Assembly: GCA_034520725.1 (NCBI GenBank)
Contig: JAXHNH010000020.1
Coordinates: forward strand, 124,001 to 188,000
From: Gracilimonas sp034520725
Lineage (GTDB): Bacteria > Bacteroidota > Rhodothermia > Balneolales > Balneolaceae
DNA length: 64,000 nt
Reading direction: 5' to 3'
Shown piece by piece: positions 56,147 to 63,866 of the stretch (position 1 is its first letter; every line of letters begins with the position of its first letter). Below the pieces are notes generated by a model that did not search any database, was not told the DNA's origin, and was given only the letters and a program-made list of their open reading frames with translations. The position numbers and the translations under genes are program-made.

Positions 56147-56298
56147 ACGCACATCCCTCTGGTTTCGAGCCGAGGCTCTCAACCTGTCTCCCTTCAAAGG
56201 GAGAATTTCTTAAAATAATCTATAAATCGTTTCAAACCCAGAAAGCCAACATAACCCAAAAACTTGCTAAAGAGAACTCCCTCTTTGGAAATGTGAGG
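56147..56298. repeat. ACTCACATCCC element, copy 4 (right of DUF559 gene 2), internally deleted
   Basis: Starts ACGCACATCCCTCTGG, has CTCCCTTCAAAGGGAG and CCCTCTTTGG, then breaks into AAATGTGAGG. The second and third hairpins are missing, so it is a truncated copy. Confidence 0.8.
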
Positions 56299-56330
56299 AG
56301 ATAGATTCAGTTATACAAGTAAACAGATAT

Positions 56331-56366
56331 AAAAAAACTCCTGCCTTCTTTCGAAAGCAGGAGTTT
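56331..56366 (-). terminator. Terminator after gap
   Basis: AAACTCCTGC and GCAGGAGTTT form a 10-bp stem with a 12-base loop; the A run on the left is the U tract on the minus strand. It lies 28 bp beyond the gene. Confidence 0.88.
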
Positions 56367-56393
56367 AGATAAAATTACTAACTCAGAATCAGA

Positions 56394-57395
56394 TTATAAA
56401 ATTCTGGTGATAAGGTCAGCAGTCCGTGCAGAATAACCTGCTTCGTTGTCATACCAACCAATAACTTTGACCAAATTGCCATCCACTTTGGTGCTCAATG
56501 CATCAAAGATGTTTGAGTGTGGATTGCCAATAATATCGCTGGAAACAAGTTCAACTTCAGAGTATTCCAGAATACCTTTCATTGGTCCTTCAGCAGCTGC
56601 TTTGAATGCGGCATTTACTTCTTCATCTGTTGTCTCTTTTTCAAGAACAACCGTAAAGTCAGTCAACGATCCTGTTACAGTAGGAACACGAACGGCTCCA
56701 CCATCCAGTTTGCCATCAAGGTGAGGAAGTACGAGTCCCACAGCTTTAGCTGCACCGGTTGTGGTAGGTACAATATTCACGGCGGCTGCACGAGCCCTGC
56801 GGAGATCTTTATGTGGACCGTCAACCAAAGCTTGATCACCTGTATAAGAATGAATGGTGGTCATGAATCCTTTCACCAATCCAAATTTATCATCCAATAC
56901 TTTCGCCATTGGGGCAAGGCAGTTGGTAGTACAACTAGCGTTGGAATAGATCTCAACATCTTTATCGATCTTCTCATCATTCACACCCAATACAACTGTT
57001 TGTACATCCTCACCGGATGCCGGAGCAGAAATGATCACTTTTTTAGCACCGGCTTCAATATGCTTTCCGGCACTTTTAGCATCACGGAATAACCCTGTGG
57101 ATTCAATTACGACTTCTGCACCAAGTTCACCCCATTTCAGGTTTGCGGGATCTCTTTCTGCAGATACCTTAAAGCTATCTCCATCAATAGTAATTTTGTC
57201 CCCATCCACAGAAACATCACCGGGATAAGTTCCCTGAGCTGAATCATATTTGAACAAGTGGGCCAATGTTTTGGTATCTGTAAGGTCGTTAACACCAACA
57301 ATTTCAATGCTATCTTTATGGTCTGCGAGAATAGAACGGGTTACCATTCTTCCGATTCTTCCAAACCCGTTTATTCCTACTTTTATTTTTGACAT
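56394..57395 (-). CDS. gap: Glyceraldehyde-3-phosphate dehydrogenase, type I
   Basis: A complete 333-residue enzyme. NAD-binding GINGFGRIGR at the start, catalytic Cys in SNASCTTNCLAP (about residue 153), HSYTGDQALVDGPHKDLRRARAAA and WYDNEAGYSAR at the end. It oxidises glyceraldehyde 3-phosphate in glycolysis or runs in reverse. Monocistronic, with its own terminator. Confidence 0.97.
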   Translation of the reverse strand: MSKIKVGINGFGRIGRMVTRSILADHKDSIEIVGVNDLTDTKTLAHLFKYDSAQGTYPGDVSVDGDKITIDGDSFKVSAERDPANLKWGELGAEVVIESTGLFRDAKSAGKHIEAGAKKVIISAPASGEDVQTVVLGVNDEKIDKDVEIYSNASCTTNCLAPMAKVLDDKFGLVKGFMTTIHSYTGDQALVDGPHKDLRRARAAAVNIVPTTTGAAKAVGLVLPHLDGKLDGGAVRVPTVTGSLTDFTVVLEKETTDEEVNAAFKAAAEGPMKGILEYSEVELVSSDIIGNPHSNIFDALSTKVDGNLVKVIGWYDNEAGYSARTADLITRIL

Positions 57396-57624
57396 TTCTA
57401 ATCCTTATTTATGATTAAATATTAATGCTCTTTGTTCACTTAACTACAATGTAAAAAGCACTTATTAAGTTCTTATGAATCCCTCTAAAAGTACCATTAT
57501 AACGCCCTATTTTCAATGTTTTACCCATTACAGCCCCAGATTAAATATGGTCTTTGAAATGGGAGCGCTTTTCTGCGTATCTTTAAGCAAATAATTATAA
57601 AACAAGATAAAAAATTATATAGCT

Positions 57625-59241
57625 ATGCCCGACCAAACACTGGAGAAATACAGAAACGAGACCTACCTGGATTTTACAGATCCTACAAATGACAAAGCCC
57701 AGAAAGACGCACTTGAAGAAGTCCGTTCTAATTTTGGGAAAGAGCATGATCTGTACATTAACGGAGAATTTGTAAAAGGAGATGCAGGGACCTTTGACAG
57801 TATTAACCCCGGGAACCTTTCTGAAACCATTGGAACCTTTCAGATGGCGAGCAAGGATCAAGCCTTTGATGCACTTGATAAAGCATGGGAGGCCTTCGAA
57901 AGCTGGCAACACGTTTCTGCTAAAAAGCGCGCAGAGTATTTATTCAAAGCAGCAGATGTTATGCGCCGTCGGCGACTTGAGATCAACGCATGGATGATCA
58001 GCGAAGCCGGTAAGAGTTATCTGGAAGCCGATGCTGACACCTGCGAAGCTATTGACTTCATTGACTACTATGCTCACGAAGCTCTCCGCATTGATGACGG
58101 AATGGATGTACTCGAAGAAACCTGGGGCGATCATAACCGCACTATTTATATGCCAATTGGTGCAGGGGTTTCCATCTCACCATGGAACTTCCCGTTTGCC
58201 ATATTTGTGGGTATGTCCATTGCACCGATCGCTGTAGGTAATACGGTAGTTGCCAAGCCGGCTCCTGACACACCAAAAATGGGTCATCTTTTCGCCGAGA
58301 TCCTTGATGAAGTGGGACTACCGGACGGTGTATTCAATTATGTAACCGGTGGAGATATTGAAGTAGGTGAGAATCTTGCTAAAAGTCCAAAAACACGATT
58401 CATTACGTTTACCGGTTCAAAAGGAGTTGGACTTCACCTCAATAAGATCGCTGCTGAAGTGCCAGAAGGACAGAAATTCCTGAAGCGCATGGTTTGTGAG
58501 CTTGGCGGTAAGAATGCAACGGTTGTTGATGAAGATGCTGATATTGATGCAGCAGCTGATGAGATCATTAAAGGTGCTTTTGGTTTCCAGGGGCAAAAAT
58601 GCTCAGCCAGTTCAAGAGTTATAGCTCACGAAGCTATTTACGATGAACTGCTCGAGAAAGTAACTAAGAAAGCCAAAGCCCTGAGCATTGGTAATCCAAA
58701 AGAGAACCATATTTCCGGTCCGGTGATCAATCAAAAAGCCGTGGATAAGATCATGAGCTATATTGAGATCGGAAAAGAAGAAGGTCGACTGATGGCTGGT
58801 GGTAAAAGGGCCGAAACGGATGAAGAAGGATACTATATCGAGCCTACTGTTTTCGCAGATATCGATGAAAACGCACGTATCGCACAGGAAGAGATCTTTG
58901 GTCCCGTCACTGCCTTCATTAAGGCTAAAGACACTGACGATGCCCTGCGCATTGCCAACGGTGTTGATTACGCACTGACCGGTGCTTACTTCTCAAACGA
59001 TCCGAAGAAACTGGATCGTGCCCTCAGAGAATTCAGAGTCGGTAACCTGTACATCAATAGAAAATGTACCGGTGCCCTTGTTGGAGCGCAACCATTCGGT
59101 GGATTCAAATTGAGTGGTACCGATGCCAAAGCCGGTGGACGAGATTACCTCAAGTATTTCCTTGAGCCGAAGTCAACCACGCTGCGTCCCAAGGATGGCG
59201 TGAAATATGACCTCCAAAAATTCGAATTCTCTAACAAGTAA
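57625..59241 (+). CDS. pruA: L-glutamate gamma-semialdehyde (P5C) dehydrogenase
   Basis: A 538-residue aldehyde dehydrogenase of the monofunctional P5C type (RocA/PruA). Catalytic Cys in FQGQKCSASSR (about residue 325) and general base Glu in VCELGGKNA (about residue 292); ISPWNFPFAIFVGM and FTGSKGVGLHLNK bind NAD. Length 538 and the N-terminal segment (KYRNETYLDFTDP) distinguish it from other aldehyde dehydrogenases. Completes proline catabolism to glutamate. No proline dehydrogenase is adjacent. Confidence 0.93.
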   Translation: MPDQTLEKYRNETYLDFTDPTNDKAQKDALEEVRSNFGKEHDLYINGEFVKGDAGTFDSINPGNLSETIGTFQMASKDQAFDALDKAWEAFESWQHVSAKKRAEYLFKAADVMRRRRLEINAWMISEAGKSYLEADADTCEAIDFIDYYAHEALRIDDGMDVLEETWGDHNRTIYMPIGAGVSISPWNFPFAIFVGMSIAPIAVGNTVVAKPAPDTPKMGHLFAEILDEVGLPDGVFNYVTGGDIEVGENLAKSPKTRFITFTGSKGVGLHLNKIAAEVPEGQKFLKRMVCELGGKNATVVDEDADIDAAADEIIKGAFGFQGQKCSASSRVIAHEAIYDELLEKVTKKAKALSIGNPKENHISGPVINQKAVDKIMSYIEIGKEEGRLMAGGKRAETDEEGYYIEPTVFADIDENARIAQEEIFGPVTAFIKAKDTDDALRIANGVDYALTGAYFSNDPKKLDRALREFRVGNLYINRKCTGALVGAQPFGGFKLSGTDAKAGGRDYLKYFLEPKSTTLRPKDGVKYDLQKFEFSNK

Positions 59242-59276
59242 ATAGTAAATAAGAGATTCGGTTTTTAAACCTTATT

Positions 59277-59311
59277 AAAGCCCTGCATACGAAAGTGTGC
59301 AGGGCTTTTTA
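59277..59311 (+). terminator. Terminator after the P5C dehydrogenase gene
   Basis: AAAGCCCTGCA and TGCAGGGCTTTTT form a stem of about 11 bp with a loop TACGAAAGTG. Confidence 0.9.
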
Positions 59312-59316
59312 TTTGG

Positions 59317-59460
59317 AGTCATTGCGAGGGTTGCAGTGAACGAAGTGAACACAACCCGCGGCAATCTCCCTGATCTACTTGGGTGGTCGCTACCAGGAGA
59401 TTGCTTCGTCGTTAAAATTACCAACTAGACATCATGCTTTTCGGGTTCCTCGCAATGACG
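59317..59460. repeat. Palindromic intergenic element (GTCATTGCGAGG ends)
   Basis: About 143 bp. GTCATTGCGAGG at 59318-59329 and CCTCGCAATGAC at 59448-59459 are perfect 12-bp inverted ends. Inside is a second pair, GGCAATCTCC and GGAGATTGC, around a loop. Partial copies lie at 12280-12450 and 60924-61023. Such elements are widespread, from memory, in bacteria as miniature (MITE-like) repeats. They encode no protein. Confidence 0.8.
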
Positions 59461-59484
59461 GGTTGTTGTTTGGCAATACTTATC

Positions 59485-60180
59485 TCAATCATCCATGTCT
59501 ACATCATCGGGAGCTTCGTCTTCGTCAACGAGGTCTTCCACATCCGGAGTATCTTCAAGATCTTCGTCATCCTCATCATCTTCAGTGATAGGTACTACTT
59601 CTTTTTTAGGCTTGATCTCAGGTTTGGCCCCGGCACGCTTAAGGATCAGGGCTATATCTTCCTGATCGTTATCCATAGCGATGATCATCGCAGTATCTCC
59701 GTTCTTATCCCGGAGTTTGACGTTCGCTCCCTGATCGATCAGGTATTTCACAACATCCGTATTTCCGGACTTGGCCGCAACCATAAGCGCCGTATGTCCC
59801 CATCGCTGTTGAGCGTCTACGGGGGCTCCGGCATCAACCAATAATTGAACAGCTTCAAGATTTCCGGTTCGTGCTGCAGCAATCAAAGCGAGCTCTCCTA
59901 TCTCCACTCCTTTATCAATAAATAGTTTGATCAATTCAACATTGCCATTCTCGGCAGCTCTGTTTAGTGCCGTCCCACCCATCTTGGTGGTGATGTTGAG
60001 AACAGCTCCCTCCGAGACCAGGTATTTAACTACATCGGTTTGATCCTTTTCAGAAGCAACGATCAGAGCAGATGCCCCGCTTTTATTCGTTACATTGATA
60101 TCCGTTTTGCCTTTAAGAAGGTTTTTTATCTCCTCCAGATCTCCTGCTTTTGCAGCTTCTATAATTGCTGGTTGCTCCAT
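59485..60180 (-). CDS. Ankyrin-repeat protein with acidic tail
   Basis: A 231-residue cytoplasmic protein. Residues 1-170 form about five ankyrin repeats (GADVNVTNKSGASALIVAS-type units, for example NGDTAMIIAMDNDQED and WGHTALMVAAKSGNTDVVKY). Residues of about 185-231 are strongly acidic (EDDEDDEDLEDTPDVED and DEDEAPDDVDMDD), presumably disordered. Ankyrin proteins bind other proteins; the target is unknown. It is the only gene between the palindromic element and the repeat-rich region to the right. Confidence 0.88.
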   Translation of the reverse strand: MEQPAIIEAAKAGDLEEIKNLLKGKTDINVTNKSGASALIVASEKDQTDVVKYLVSEGAVLNITTKMGGTALNRAAENGNVELIKLFIDKGVEIGELALIAAARTGNLEAVQLLVDAGAPVDAQQRWGHTALMVAAKSGNTDVVKYLIDQGANVKLRDKNGDTAMIIAMDNDQEDIALILKRAGAKPEIKPKKEVVPITEDDEDDEDLEDTPDVEDLVDEDEAPDDVDMDD

Positions 60181-60298
60181 GATGCTATATATAATTTTAC
60201 CGTTATAGTTGGCGTGATGATAAAAAACGGTACGTATATCTCAAACTTATTCTTTAATAATTTTTTCTGAAGGTTATAAGATTTGAGTTTTAAGTGAG

Positions 60299-60333
60299 GA
60301 CCGGGGACCGAAGACCGTGGACCGTTGACTGTC
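60299..60333. repeat. 7-bp-period array GACCGNN, copy a
   Basis: GACCGGG, GACCGAA, GACCGTG, GACCGTT, GACTGTC, five units in exact register, followed by CTGGCACTA. The second copy ends in the same way. Confidence 0.85.
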
Positions 60334-60428
60334 CTGGCACTATTGCAAGCGTCTTGCTTGTGCGGTGTAATGGTGGACCCGATTGCCCAATTCAGCAAAA
60401 GGATAAGCATAATAAAACTAAACCGTCA

Positions 60429-60600
60429 AATTCCTCCTTCGAAGGAGGTGCCGGGCTGAGCGAATGCGAAGCCTGGTGTTGGATGTATGGGGATTGGTTT
60501 GGCTTGGTTGCCCTTACTCATGCACTGACATCCCTCGGTAAAATCAGTGAACTGATTTTAGCCTCTCCCTTCAAAGGGAGATTTTCCGAGGTTGAATCTG
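60429..60600. repeat. Variant of the ACTCACATCCC element
   Basis: AATTCCTCCTTCGAAGGAGG is a hairpin at the left. ACTGACATCCCTCGG at 60524 matches the end motif, and CTCCCTTCAAAGGGAG follows. The central part differs from the copies at 52.7-56.3 kb, so this is a divergent member. Confidence 0.6.
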
Positions 60601-60619
60601 AATTCTAAATTGGACTTAA

Positions 60620-60661
60620 GACCGGGGACGGAGGACCGTGGACCGTAGACCGGGGACTGTC
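60620..60661. repeat. 7-bp-period array GACCGNN, copy b
   Basis: GACCGGG, GACGGAG, GACCGTG, GACCGTA, GACCGGG, GACTGTC, six units, followed by TTGGCACTA. Same order of ideas and same 3' flank as copy a at 60299. Confidence 0.85.
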
Positions 60662-60736
60662 TTGGCACTAGAGCGTCCCGCTTGTGTGATAGTGGATAAC
60701 GCCGATTGCCCTGTTCATACCCCTACAATAAATCAC

Positions 60737-60778
60737 TTCATCATTGGATGTTCCTTGTTGGATATTCGATATTCTTTT
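60737..60778. repeat. 7-bp-period array TTSGATR
   Basis: TTCATCA, TTGGATG, TTCCTTG, TTGGATA, TTCGATA, TTCTTTT in register. Confidence 0.7.
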
Positions 60779-60923
60779 CCCCTCTTTATAGACTGACTAG
60801 CCTAAGCTTCGAAAGACTTTTAAAGCAATAGTAACTTCGGGGCGAAGCTTCGTTTGAGTTCGAATCTATCCCCGCCCTAAAAACGAGGCTGTTCATTGTC
60901 CCGTGCAACATTGAGTTCAGGAC

Positions 60924-61023
60924 AGGCAATCTTTCTTTTCTGCTTGAAAGGCTGCTATCAGAAGATTGCTTCGTAGATGTAATTACTACCTCGACATTAT
61001 ACTTTCCATGCTCCTCGCAATTG
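60924..61023. repeat. Decayed copy of the GTCATTGCGAGG element
   Basis: GGCAATCTTT, AGAAGATTGCTTCGTAG and CATGCTCCTCGCAATTG in the same order as the right two thirds of the copy at 59317; the left end is missing. Confidence 0.6.
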
Positions 61024-61420
61024 TAGATGCCAGGTTATTCAAGGACAATCTTGGTTGAGATAAAGGCCCTGAAGGGGTCACATGAATAGCCAGGGGTAAA
61101 ACCGCGTAAACGGGTGCAACCCTGGGATACATCCCCAGAATAGAGAAAACCCAAGCAACGAAAGGTGCCAAAATATCACATGGTTATCGTAGGGTTGGGT
61201 CAAGCGGGCACTAAAGCCACTGAAAAGTTGGTTGCCCAAGCTTCGTTAAACGGTATAGCCTAAATCACCTTTTGGGCGAAGCTTTGTTTTTTCATATTTC
61301 TAATCCCCGCCTACTTCAATGCTACCGCATTTCATTGACCGGGGCTATTCATATGTGACCCCTTCAGGGTCGTCTAGAAACTTGTTTAATATTCTGTCCT
61401 CGAATAGCCTGGCATCAACA
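61024..61420. repeat. Nested inverted repeat element of about 400 bp without ORF
   Basis: Outer arms: AGATGCCAGGTTATTC near 61025 and GAATAGCCTGGCATCA near 61404. Inner arms: 61067-61096 (CCCTGAAGGGGTCACATGAATAGCC) and 61339-61369 (its reverse complement GGCTATTCATATGTGACCCC with one small insertion). The central 240 bp (CAACCCTGGGATACATCC, ACGAAAGGTGCC) have no long ORF. It looks like a mobile or structured-RNA element of unknown type. Gene-free region 60181-61616 is otherwise only repeats. Confidence 0.65.
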
Positions 61421-61509
61421 GCAATAACCCAGCTCAATATTCCCCGTCATTCGTCCACGGTCTCCGGGCTATAGAGGCTTTCTTAGTTTGTTAAACATAC
61501 ACTTCAAAA

Positions 61510-61572
61510 TTCAATGTTGAATGTTCGATATTCCCCTCCCGGTCCTCCGTCCACGGTCCACGGTCTTCAAGT
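61510..61572. repeat. Two adjoining 7-bp-period arrays (TTSGATR and inverted GACCGNN)
   Basis: TTCAATG, TTGAATG, TTCGATA, TTCCCCT, then CCCGGTC, CTCCGTC, CACGGTC, CACGGTC, all in one register of seven. The second half is the reverse complement of the arrays at 60299 and 60620. Confidence 0.8.
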
Positions 61573-61616
61573 CAATCCCACTCAAAACCTGCCTTTGCTG
61601 GCAGGCAGCCTCAAAA

Positions 61617-62534
61617 CTACCTAAGCATCCCTTCTGCCGAATGCCCGTGAATAAACTCCTGACCCGTCATTCTCTTAGTGCCGGGGAGCTGAACTTCTTT
61701 AAGGATCACTGTCCCGGTTTTACAACCGACTAAAAGCTTCTCTGAATGTTCGGTGAGTTCTCCGGGTTTTAAATCAAGGTCTGGGCCGATTTCAGACGCA
61801 TATATATTAAATTTATCACCGTTCAGTGAAGCCCAGGCTGTTGGAAACGGGCTCAATCCCCTGATTTTATTATGCACTTCAGTTGCAGGCAAATTAAAAT
61901 CCACATGACAATCGTTTTTGAATAGTTTCGGGGCAGGAGTCGCTTTTTGATCATCCTGAGGCTTTAATTCATAATCCCCGGAATCGATCAGATCTATAGC
62001 TTTAACAACTAGCTCACTCCCCATATCCCGCAATCTACCATACAGCTCTCCGGTTGTCTCGTTTTTGCCGATATCTATGCTTTCCTGAAGCAGAATATTA
62101 CCGGTATCCACCTTTTCATCCAGAAAGAAGATCGTGCAGCCGGTTTCCTTTTCACCGTTCATGATCGCCCAATGAATGGGCGCCGCTCCCCTGTATTTTG
62201 GAAGCAAAGAGGCATGCAGATTCACAGAACCGATCCTGGGGATCTCAAGAATTTGAGTCGGAAGGATCCTAAAAGCCACAACCACGAACAGATCGGCATC
62301 CAATGCTTTCAGTTCATCTGCGAATTCAGAAGAATCCAGGTCTTCCACCTCTATCACCGGCAAACCTAATTCTAAAGCCTTGGCCTTTACAGGTGTTGGT
62401 GAGGTCTTTGAACCGCGGCCTCGTCGCTTATCGACGTTACTGACTACCGCTTTAACGGTATGCTCTTCTGACTGATGTATCCTCTCTAAACTCGGAATCG
62501 CAAACTCCGGCGATCCCATAAAAACAATGTCCAT
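61617..62534 (-). CDS. fmt: Methionyl-tRNA formyltransferase
   Basis: A 305-residue enzyme that formylates initiator Met-tRNA with 10-formyl-tetrahydrofolate. The folate-site motif is VNLHASLLPKYRGAAPIHWAI, preceded by VVAFRILP and followed by ETGCTIFFLDEKVDTG. The C-terminal OB domain (residues of about 205-300) is present. It forms an operon with HU, ruvX and def and starts 4 bp after def, so formylation and deformylation are co-expressed, as in many bacteria. Confidence 0.97.
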   Translation of the reverse strand: MDIVFMGSPEFAIPSLERIHQSEEHTVKAVVSNVDKRRGRGSKTSPTPVKAKALELGLPVIEVEDLDSSEFADELKALDADLFVVVAFRILPTQILEIPRIGSVNLHASLLPKYRGAAPIHWAIMNGEKETGCTIFFLDEKVDTGNILLQESIDIGKNETTGELYGRLRDMGSELVVKAIDLIDSGDYELKPQDDQKATPAPKLFKNDCHVDFNLPATEVHNKIRGLSPFPTAWASLNGDKFNIYASEIGPDLDLKPGELTEHSEKLLVGCKTGTVILKEVQLPGTKRMTGQEFIHGHSAEGMLR

Positions 62535-62538
62535 TGAT

Positions 62539-63099
62539 CTAGTCTTCCTTTTTCGGAACTACAGGATATTTAATTTTCTTATTCCCCGAATCGATCTCTT
62601 CCAGTTCTTTTTTGTGGAGCCGTTTTTTGAACGTGCTCAGATAGTCTATGAACAAGGTTCCTTCCAGGTGATCGTACTCGTGCTGAATCACTCTTGAGGT
62701 CCACCCACCGGCTTCCAGGCGGTGCTTATTGAAATCACGATCAAAAAATTCAATGATCACAGTTTCAGGACGAAAGACCTTATCGTTCACGTCAGGTATA
62801 CTCAGGCATCCTTCTTCCATGGGCACTTTGTTACCACGTTTTTCAAGGATAAGTGGATTTATGAACACCATGGGACCGTAAGGGACTTCCCCCTCCTCGA
62901 TCATAGCGTCTGTATCCATCACAAATAATTTTTTAGAGCGACCGATCTGAGGCGCCGCAAGTCCAACGCCATCGGCATTGTACATGGTTTCCAGCATGTT
63001 ATCGATCAGTGTTTGCAGTTCAGGACTGTCTTCTTCAATTTCTTCTGCCTTTTTCAATAAAACAGGATCATTGTAGGTTACTATAGGTAATATGGGCAT
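62539..63099 (-). CDS. def: Peptide deformylase
   Basis: A 186-residue enzyme with all three metal motifs: GVGLAAPQIG, EEGCLSIP and QHEYDHLEG. It removes the N-terminal formyl group from nascent proteins. It lies 6 bp after ruvX and 4 bp before fmt. Length and motif spacing are standard. Confidence 0.97.
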   Translation of the reverse strand: MPILPIVTYNDPVLLKKAEEIEEDSPELQTLIDNMLETMYNADGVGLAAPQIGRSKKLFVMDTDAMIEEGEVPYGPMVFINPLILEKRGNKVPMEEGCLSIPDVNDKVFRPETVIIEFFDRDFNKHRLEAGGWTSRVIQHEYDHLEGTLFIDYLSTFKKRLHKKELEEIDSGNKKIKYPVVPKKED

Positions 63100-63105
63100 G
63101 ATGTA

Positions 63106-63528
63106 TTATGTATTCGTATCTAGATAATTTTGCAAGATGATTGCCGCTGCAATACGGTCAACGCGTCCCTTTTCTCGCCTTTTCTTTTTTGGCACTCCGA
63201 CCTCCAACATTATATCTCGGGCACGGGATGAGGTGTAACGTTCATCAATTTTAATAATTTCAATATCCGGAAATTTTTCTTGCAGCTTCCTGATAAATGC
63301 TTCGACCATTTGCGTAGCCGGGCCTTCATCTCCGCTAAGAGATAGAGGCCAGCCTATCACAAACTTTTCGACAGGAGAATCTTTGACGATATTCCCGATC
63401 TCTGTAAAAACATTTTCAGGAGAAAATGTTCCAACCGGATTTGCAATGGTTTGCAGCAGATCGGTTTGAGCAATTCCGACTCGCTTTTTACCAACGTCAA
63501 TTCCTATAAGGCGAGCATAATCCTGCAA
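63106..63528 (-). CDS. ruvX: Holliday junction resolvase-like protein RuvX/YqgF
   Basis: A 140-residue RNase H-fold protein. The active-site Asp is in IGIDVGKKRVGIA; GWPLSLSGDEGPAT, DERYTSSRARDIML and VDRIAAAIILQNYL complete the family pattern. Reported roles are processing of 16S rRNA precursors and possibly Holliday junctions. Second gene of the HU-ruvX-def-fmt operon. Confidence 0.95.
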   Translation of the reverse strand: MQDYARLIGIDVGKKRVGIAQTDLLQTIANPVGTFSPENVFTEIGNIVKDSPVEKFVIGWPLSLSGDEGPATQMVEAFIRKLQEKFPDIEIIKIDERYTSSRARDIMLEVGVPKKKRREKGRVDRIAAAIILQNYLDTNT

Positions 63529-63542
63529 AGAATCAATAAATT

Positions 63543-63866
63543 TTATTTTTTACCTTTAACATCTTCAAGAGGCTGACGCAAGAATTTCTTCATCAGTTTA
63601 CTTGGCTTGAAATGTGTTTTACGGTGAGCCGGTACATAGATCACCTCATTTGTTTTTGGATTACGTGCCTTTGGTTTTGCCTTCGTCTCTTTTACTTCAA
63701 ATACTCCAAAATCACGTATCTCGATACGGCACTCCGTATCAGCTGACATCATGATCTCTCTTAAAGCTACAATTACGGCATCTACCCATGGCTCTGCCTG
63801 AATCATGGGCTCATCCATTGATTCTGCCACCCGACGTACTACATCTCGTTTTGTGTAAGTCATCAT
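63543..63866 (-). CDS. HU/IHF-family DNA-binding protein
   Basis: A 107-residue HU/IHF-type protein. TKRDVVRRVAESMD at the start is the dimer-forming helix region and RIEIRDFGVFEVKETKAKPKARNPKTNE the beta arm that intercalates into DNA (residues of about 47-74). The C-terminal tail (LMKKFLRQPLEDVKGKK) is longer than in E. coli HU (90). First gene of the operon; upstream 63867-64000 is AT-rich promoter sequence with nothing else visible. Confidence 0.94.
   Translation of the reverse strand: MMTYTKRDVVRRVAESMDEPMIQAEPWVDAVIVALREIMMSADTECRIEIRDFGVFEVKETKAKPKARNPKTNEVIYVPAHRKTHFKPSKLMKKFLRQPLEDVKGKK

Noticed and set aside
59379..59844. Open frames on the plus strand over the palindromic element and the ankyrin gene
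   Set aside because: They arise from the antisense of the acidic-tail codons and from the palindromic repeat; no family similarity.
60294..60608. 104-codon frame in the repeat-rich region
   Set aside because: Runs through the GACCGNN array and the ACTCACATCCC variant; protein is low-complexity and not conserved in the second array.
61521..61733. Plus-strand frame near the end of fmt
   Set aside because: Antisense to fmt and partly built from heptad repeats.
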